64,000 nucleotides of DNA from Lasiosphaeris hirsuta. Its lineage: Eukaryota > Ascomycota > Sordariomycetes > Sordariales > Lasiosphaeriaceae. Position numbers and translations under genes: made by a program. Positions 57,801-64,000 of this stretch are shown one piece after another. Each line of letters opens with the position of its first letter. The stretch's first letter is position 1. The notes under the pieces were generated by a model. It was given only the letters and a program-made list of their open reading frames with translations, was not told where the DNA came from and did no database searches. The DNA is taken from positions 3,162,001-3,226,000 of the forward strand of contig JAUKUA010000007.1 in NCBI GenBank assembly GCA_030549175.1, written 5' to 3'.

Positions 57801-58731
57801 AATAGCGGCCAGCCGACCGCTGAAACTCTTTGTCCCACCAGGCAGAGTGCGTATGATGGCGGCGACGACAGGCTTGCGCTTCTCATGTCGCCCTCTCGGC
57901 CTCTTTCGGCCTTTTCGCCCTCACATTTAGCATACTTGTAAGGAACCAACCTTGCAGGGTGCTCTGATATATTCTTCCCATCTCGCCCGGCAAGTCGTGT
58001 ATACTGGATGGCGTTTGCAGATGAAATGGATTGAACAAGGAGAACAAGATTTTGGTCCCTTTTACTAGTAGTTAATACCTAGTCTCGGCGCATGAAAGGG
58101 GCACGGGGAAAACACACATTTGTGGGAAGTTTGGAGCGAAGCGAAAGAGAAATGAAGCCAGATTTGCCAGTGGCTTTATTCGGGTAATAATATCTACTTA
58201 GATTATGTGTGCGTGGCCAACAGATAAAACGGTTCCCTGTTCATTCTTGCTAACAATTCCTCTGAATATTCATGGGATATCCGTAGGGCGGTTATGTGGA
58301 CACACAGTAACACTTTGGTCATATTTATTGTTCTTCAACTCGAGATGCTTTATTTGAGGATGAAAGAGAAGCAGTAGTTAGTGTTACATCGTTGCTGTCT
58401 ATCTAACAGGTCGCCATTTCCTCCGCTCGTGATCAAGTGCTTAGTGGGTTGATGAATTCGCAAACAGGGGTATAATCATGCTCGCATTGCTGTCGTGATG
58501 TAGAGAAACCATATCTAAGTTGTAGAGAACGGTCCAAGAAAAGCGGTATCACAGGCAACACCTTCCTTCTGAACGCCAAACCATGCTCTCTGTTCTACCT
58601 CTACTCGCTTTCTTTTCTCTAATATGACGCACAATAGATGGCGATGGGAGACATCGGGGGGACTTCATGTGAAGAAAGATACCCTCCAAGATACTGCCAG
58701 TGGAACTCGTTCGTTGGCCCAGGCAACACTC
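57801..58731. other. convergent 3' intergenic region
   Basis: Between the 3' ends of the RasGEF fusion (plus) and the TDT transporter (minus). No gene seen. Confidence 0.5.
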
Positions 58732-60657
58732 CTAGTCGTCGTCCTTGGGCCAAAGGCTATTATTTTCAAATTGTCAGTGCCAAATGCCAAATCGGCGAGA
58801 TATGCCAAGAGACAAAACAGTTGCCCAAGGTGAGCACAGGTGGGCCATATTGGACTTTTCAGTGCACCAGAGCAAAAAAAAAACTCACAGCTGCCTCCTC
58901 CAAAGACACCGCACCATGCAGGTAAAGACAAAAAACCAGACGACGACAATGCAACTAGCCAAAACACAACCGAATATCTGAAGAGCGGGACATTCGAACG
59001 CGGCGCCCAGTGCCTCAGTAGCCGTCACCTGGTAGCACAAGAATGTCAGCAACTAAGACCAAGTGTGGCGTGATTTGTTTGTTGTTACACAAAATTATCA
59101 CGGAGCTAAAAAAGAAAAAGGGGTCACTTACCAGAGCAGTGTTGGGAAAAACAAACGAGAACCACGTCATCTGAAATGGCATCTTGGCTCGGTTCTCTGA
59201 CCTCCGATACTTCCAGAGTGATCCGACGGAGACAAGGAAGAACCAAATGCTCAACCCCCATAGCCATAAGCCTGCCATATAAGCCATCAGGCGCAAGATA
59301 AAGACAGCATGTTCAGTACCCATAAAGTCTGGGGGGAAGATGTCTGCCGTCTGCTTCCCTAGCTGAACTGCGACGCTATCACGTTAGCATCAGATATTAG
59401 TAGCAGATGCTAGAGAAAAATCTCAACGTACCCAAACCAGCGGCGGTGAACCCACTAGGTCCAATCGAGATAAAGACACCCGGTCTTTGAGCATCGCGCG
59501 GAAGCTTCTGGGTCATCAGTCTGTAGAGAAAAGCAGCGCAGACCATGAAGCTGATGAGGAAACCGGTTCCCTGGACTGTTACGGCAGCTACCGTGATGGG
59601 CACTGCGTAGATATTCGAGAGCCGCTCAGACCTACTTGCTGCGGCGACTAGGTTGGCGCCAAACGGAGCGGACAGAAGAAGCGGGTAGGCGGGAAACACC
59701 CAAACAGGCGTCATTGTGTGGATTGGGAATACCCTGACGCAGTCAGCACATGCTGTGTATGGGGTGTCGTGTCCAAATAGACTTACTGGGTTGACCACAA
59801 GGTAAGGTAGAGGCAAGCGCTCACAAGAGTGCTTACGCTAATGTATACCCAAAACATGACTTCCATGGTGGCCAGCAACCAAGGACCTGTATGAGTGACA
59901 CCATACTGGCATGTTGTGATGAGGATAGTGCCAATTCTGGGTGTTCGGTTAGATTCGGGAGTCCCATGGAGTAGCAAGGCGGACATGGTGCATACGAAAC
60001 AAACTTGTGCGTATTAGCCTCGCCTCTGACATCGGGACTAGTGAAGGGGGGGGACACTTACAAATGCTGAGATGAAGAGCGACTCGAATTGGTCAGTGAA
60101 TGACTGCATGAAGCTCCCCGGGCGGAAGCGAAATCGGAGCGTGAGCAGAATGCAGTTCATGACAAAGAGGCATATGTTGAAGAAGAAGAAGGCAAGGCCG
60201 ATGACGGTGAGCCAGCGTGATCGATAGGGAACTACCATGGCATGTAAGTTTGAGGTTGGGAAGCAGGAGACAAACAGGGTCAACACACGAGAATACAAGA
60301 CGTTCGCAATGCCGCCCCTAGCAGGATGTATGATATGTTAACCTGGTATTATGAACGAGGGACTATAGGCTGGGAGACAAACGTTGCCATGGTCATGGTG
60401 AACCAGGTCCAACGGAAGCAACCAATGCGATCCCGAATGCCGACCTTGCGGCCGCTCATCCTATTCGCCTTGGTCACCATGCCATTGAGGCTTGCGGGCT
60501 CGAGATCTGTATCGGTGTTGCGGTCGGCGGCCCGATCTTGGCGGTATATGCCCGAGGCCTGGACCCCGGAAAAATGGTCATCCTCGGGGGACTCGTAGCC
60601 GGAGCCGGACCCTTGCGGCGGCCGGGCGGCAGCTAACTCTCCCCGGACTCGGGCCAT
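58732..60657 (-). CDS. TDT-family transporter (malic acid / sulfite efflux type)
   Basis: Ten-helix membrane transporter of the tellurite-resistance/dicarboxylate (TDT) family, which includes Mae1 malate permease and Ssu1 sulfite pump. Nine exons: 60657-60383, 60317-60289, 60231-60062, 59996-60003 (an 8-nt micro-exon), 59936-59787, 59733-59432, 59367-59132, 59028-58889 and 58756-58732. They total 1335 nt and 444 residues in one phase. Supporting sequence: FRWTWFTMTMATGGIANVLY, GLAFFFFNICLFVMNCILL, TDQFESLFISAFFVSIGTIL, TMTPVWVFPAYPLLLSAPFG, RPGVFISIGPSGFTAAGL, MTWFSFVFPNTALVTATEAL. The FPN segment and TGGI helix look more like the malate branch than Ssu1, but substrate is uncertain. The C-terminal exon encodes only LWPKDDD. 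An overlapping upstream ATG frame starts at 60818. Confidence 0.85.
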
Positions 60658-62431
60658 TGTGTGTAGAGGCGCGCGAAAATAAACAAGACGGAGATGAAGC
60701 CCGGTTCGCCTACGGCATCGAGTCTAGCTGTCGCCTCGGAAAAGTTGACTAGAGAAGCGACAAAGACGATAAGCTGAAAGAGCGTATCGGCCACCAGATT
60801 CATCGTCATGGTGGACATGGGGCTAGATGGGCACCTTATCGGTTATAAGTGCCCTGTAGATTTGTGCGCAAAGGACTCCCCCGGGGAGCCGGTCGGCTGG
60901 TCGGTCAGCTGCGGGCGGACACAGGAAGCCTGATGTCTGTCTTTATCTGATCTGTCGGCCTTCCCCGCCTGGCCTATTCCCTCGCTAGGCGAAAAATTCG
61001 TCTCGAGGCTGTTTGTTTGCGCCCAAGGCCAATGGGCGAACGAGTCCGAGAACCGGGCAAGCAGCAGGAGGACAAGAGGACGGGAATTGCGGGGCACGCT
61101 CGTTCGGGAACGCGGCAAGGCCCAAGTGCTGCAATGGTGCACCGAAAGGGTTTTCTACCTGTCTGCCGGCCTGTATTTTTGCTGGCTCTGGGCTCCCAGC
61201 TTCTTCCGCTGAACTCTCGTTAGGTCGTTGGTCAATGGCACGCCCAGGCAGCCAACCTCGATCAAGGGCCCCGAAAATAGCCACTGACCACCGCCAACCC
61301 CACCAGAAGCCGGCAACCCGTGGGCATGCTTTCCTCATGAGCGCGGGCTAGATAGACACGCACAGGTCATACATAGGTCACGCCGTTGAGAAAAGAAGGA
61401 GCGACCGTGTTTCGGGGAGGTTGTGGGGTCCTAGAACACTGTATGCACGCCACCTGGTTGTCACTTACACACCCCGACTCACTTGCATATGCCATGGCCT
61501 GCCCTTGCGTCACTCTGCCGCCCACACCCAGCCCAAGTAGGGAACGGCTGTCGCAGATCGTCGATATACTACTTACTGTCTTGAATATATACTGTTCTTG
61601 CGGGGAGAAAGGTCCGCCGCTTGAAATGCTCTCACTTGTCACCTTCGTATCCAGAAAGGAACTTGAGATCAGCTCTCCCGTGGCTTTGATCTATCCACAA
61701 ATTCACGTCATACGGCAGCCAGCGTGCCTTAGCTCCAAGATCTTAGGAGTCCACACTTTACTACATCGTAGCAACTGTTACACCGCCATGTTCTTTGCAA
61801 GGCCAGTCCGAAGCCACAAGGGAGAACGCATGCACCAAAACGGGAGCAATCACATCAAACAGCGCAACGTCCAGTTTCTAGTTCAGCCTGAGCTTTATTT
61901 CTATTACTACTACAGCGAAATACTACCAGCATATAAAAAAAGCATCGAGCCACCTCCACTTATGCAAATCTACTATTGTAGTATACTCTCCATACTTGTC
62001 CGACGTTTACGTTTTGTTGTGTCCCGCGTGGAGGTATGTGTATGTGTAGCAGCTGTGCGCGTAAAGGGAAATGTCTGGCTTCGACTACCACCAAGCCAAC
62101 AAACCTCTCACCCTTACAAGAGCACCACAGAAAATGAGCAATTGTAAAGGACCGAGATTTATCTTGCAGTTATACGTAAGATAGTACCAGCCGAATGTCA
62201 TAGCCATGACCATGACCACGAATGACCACGGCCATAACCCAAAGTTGCGGCTTGTGTTGCATAGGTCTTAAACGACGACGACCCGCCCAAGTCTTTCAAT
62301 AGTTGGCCCGGGATTTTCTACCCCGAGTTTGAGTCTGTCCCAAGCAAAAAGCAGTCCGAATCCTGAACGCCGGGAAAAGGGTTGTACGTCGATGGGCCGA
62401 AGCCTGGCAATCAGAATAGAAATTTTTTTCT

Positions 62432-62479
<48 letters not shown>

Positions 62480-62619
62480 GAAAAAATGTGCGACCGCCGA
62501 TGCTTTGTCTTTGTTTCTTTTTTTTTTCGGGTTTAAGATGGTGAGGGAAAAGGCCCCAGAGAAAGGGAACGCCATGGTTGATGTTCGATATATGCTTATG
62601 CCCCAGGAATGATGCAATG
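60658..62619. other. intergenic region
   Basis: Upstream of the TDT transporter and downstream of PRPP synthetase. It contains an overlapping uORF candidate (60818-60633) at the left end and an A37 run at 62439-62475 near the right end. No other gene seen. Confidence 0.5.
62439..62475 (+). repeat. poly-A tract (37 nt) preceded by T8
   Basis: T8 immediately followed by A37, 145 bp past the PRPP synthetase stop codon. On the gene's own strand it reads as a long T tract. Confidence 0.88.
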
Positions 62620-64000
62620 TTAGTCGTAGTTGAATAGCACACTGATGGATTCACCGTGGTGGACCCGACGGATGGCCTCCGCGAAGATCGGAGAGATATC
62701 CAACACGTCAAGCTTCGAACCCAGCTTGGCCTTGTGCTCGTGCTGGGGTACCGAGTTGGTCACCACCACCTTGTCCAAAGCAGATGCGCTGATGCGGCTG
62801 ATGGCATCGCCGCTGAAGACGCCGTGTGTTACCAGAGCGTAAATCTTGCTCGCACCCTCATTCTTGAGGAGCTTAGCTGCCCTCGTAATGGTATTCCCCG
62901 TATCGACAATATCGTCAATCAATATGCAAATCCGCTCGGATACGTCGCCGACAAGCATCATGCTGGCGTTTTGCCGCTCAGTGATCTTGGTCGGTCGTCG
63001 TTCCTATATTATAGTTAAGTGGTGACCAGCTGGGGAAAAGTGAGAGATGTTACCTTGTGAATGAGAGCAAAGTCGACGCCCATGCTGTCTGCAATGGCCG
63101 TCGCTCGCTTGGCTCCACCGGCATCGGGGCTGATGATCACAGCATCTTTGTAGTTGGGAACGTTCTGCATGATATACCGCTTAAGGAGCGGTCTCCCGTA
63201 CAGGTTGTCGACAGGTACGTCGAAAAATCCCTGGACTAAACAATTCGAAAATCAACATTGCCCCCGAAGCTCCCATCAAGACGATGATAAGGCAGGATGG
63301 GAGAGTCAAGTTTTAGGAGCGCTCGAAAGCCAGTCCTTCACCAACGGCGCAGCTTATCTGACATTCACGCAAGGGCAAACATACCTTGGGGGTCATGGAG
63401 GTCCATTGTGATCACTGCGGTACTGGTCATTAGCAAGAGCACAGAAGAGGGCGAACGGCTGCAACAAATAAACACCAACTCCCCGACAGAAGCGGGCCAT
63501 CAAGAGGTCCCTCCCAACAGTGAAGAGTTGCACAGGTTTTCGACCAGCCCACGATCAGCCGGCTTCCACAGGAGGGGGCTACGTACCATGATCGGCGCCA
63601 GCGCAGGTCAAAAGATTCGCCACCAGCGTTCCTGCCTGCGCAACCCACTGCTTGTAGCCCGGCTTGGCTTGGAATGCACTGACGAGGGAAAGGTTCTCAT
63701 AGTCGTGCGTGGTGAAACTCCCGGGTTGGGATGACACAGATGCCGATGAGCGATGAGTGCCATTGGCGCCATTGGTGCCATTAACTCCATTGACTCCATT
63801 GACTCCGTTGACTCCATTGGTTCCGTTCACACCGTTCGTGGGAAAATAACCATCGGGGTTCGTCTTGCCATTGACCGTCATTTTGAGCAGACGGTTCGTT
63901 AGCTCTGGGCCGCTGGGGAAGGCGGCGCCCTTTTGTTGTCCGGGCCCGGGGGTGGCCGGGACACTGTCGAAAGTGTAGTCCTGTTTTCCTCCTTCCGGGT
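62620..64000 (-). CDS. ribose-phosphate pyrophosphokinase (PRPP synthetase), 5' part beyond right edge
   Basis: Makes PRPP from ribose 5-phosphate and ATP for nucleotide, histidine and tryptophan synthesis. Visible exons: 64000-63587, 63414-63385 (30 nt), 63230-63054 and 63003-62620. Introns 63586-63415, 63384-63231 and 63053-63004 are GT...AG and phase-correct. Blocks: [60 protein letters not shown], the PRPP-binding loop [20 protein letters not shown] and the terminal SISVLFNYD. The leftward start of the visible part reads [14 protein letters not shown] and continues without a break into an ATG at 63881, so that ATG is internal. This is the long non-homologous insertion typical of one fungal PRPP synthetase subunit class (Prs1-like). 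It carries a low-complexity Asn-Gly-Val repeat. Confidence 0.93.
63770..63840. repeat. codon repeat (Asn-Gly-Val)n inside PRPP synthetase insertion
   Basis: About eight near-perfect 9-bp units on the plus strand (ACTCCATTG and variants), encoding repeated Val-Asn-Gly and Thr-Asn-Gly on the minus strand, in the disordered insertion. Confidence 0.8.

Noticed and set aside
61386..62147. 253-codon open frame on the plus strand
   Set aside because: It begins with a non-ATG codon and has no domain, repeat or conserved pattern; probably chance.
62431..62475. T8A37 as the poly-A tail of a retrotransposed copy
   Set aside because: No preceding coding remnant and no target-site duplication could be seen; a simple homopolymer is enough.
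63608..63881. ATG at 63881 as the PRPP synthetase start
   Set aside because: The same frame runs unbroken upstream to the window edge through sequence resembling the PRPP synthetase insertion ([12 protein letters not shown]), so this Met is internal.

Overview
This window is eukaryotic nuclear DNA from a filamentous ascomycete, most likely a Sordariomycete close to Sordariales/Chaetomiaceae (placement is inference). The evidence is short (about 47-170 nt) GT...AG introns with CTAAC/CTGAC-type branch sites, GC-rich third codon positions, long AT-richer intergenic stretches, and protein families typical of filamentous fungi: a Chs7-like membrane protein, a PARP-UBE2Q fusion, a PSP1-family protein, and a PRPP synthetase with the fungal insertion. 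There are no bacterial operons, no CRISPR arrays and no recognisable transposon. Most genes had to be assembled from several exons. The splice sites given are those that keep phase and restore family-like protein sequence. No transcript data were available.

Layout. 1-12.6 kb: 3' part of allantoicase (-), a cytochrome b561-domain membrane protein (+), a Chs7-like membrane protein (-, 6 exons), a 4-kb gene-poor stretch, a sugar transporter (+) with a GC-AG intron, and a small LYR-motif protein (+). 14-24 kb: a mitochondrial carrier (+, apparent 1-nt frameshift), ribosome-biogenesis AAA ATPase RIX7 (+), cytochrome c (-) divergent from a mitochondrial-type membrane protein (+) across a promoter with two 22-nt T tracts, and exosome subunit RRP42 (-, apparent 1-nt frameshift). 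24-40.6 kb: a 1237-residue PARP/UBE2Q-like fusion (-), a probable COG7-like Golgi tether subunit (+), a glycosyltransferase-like type II membrane protein lacking the expected acidic motif (+), tRNA-Asp with a 13-nt intron (+), ribosomal protein eL15 (-), a basic coiled protein whose best reading contains in-frame TGA codons (-), and a PSP1-domain protein (-). 40.6-46.3 kb: a 5.7-kb gene-poor stretch. 46.3-64 kb: NFU1 Fe-S scaffold (-) divergent from a HIT-zinc-finger protein (+), an unrecognised 430-residue protein (-), a GTPase-like/RasGEF fusion (+), a TDT-family (malate/sulfite-type) transporter (-) with an 8-nt micro-exon, and the 3' part of PRPP synthetase (-), cut by the right edge.

Common themes. 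Several neighbours serve ribosome and RNA biogenesis (RIX7, RRP42, eL15, HIT-finger protein) or mitochondria (cytochrome c, carrier, NFU1, LYR protein, the 21-kb membrane protein). TTAGGG-type boxes lie upstream of RIX7 and eL15. Two conserved genes are each broken by exactly one missing base in a G homopolymer. That pattern suggests sequence error rather than decay, and it should be settled before either is called a pseudogene.
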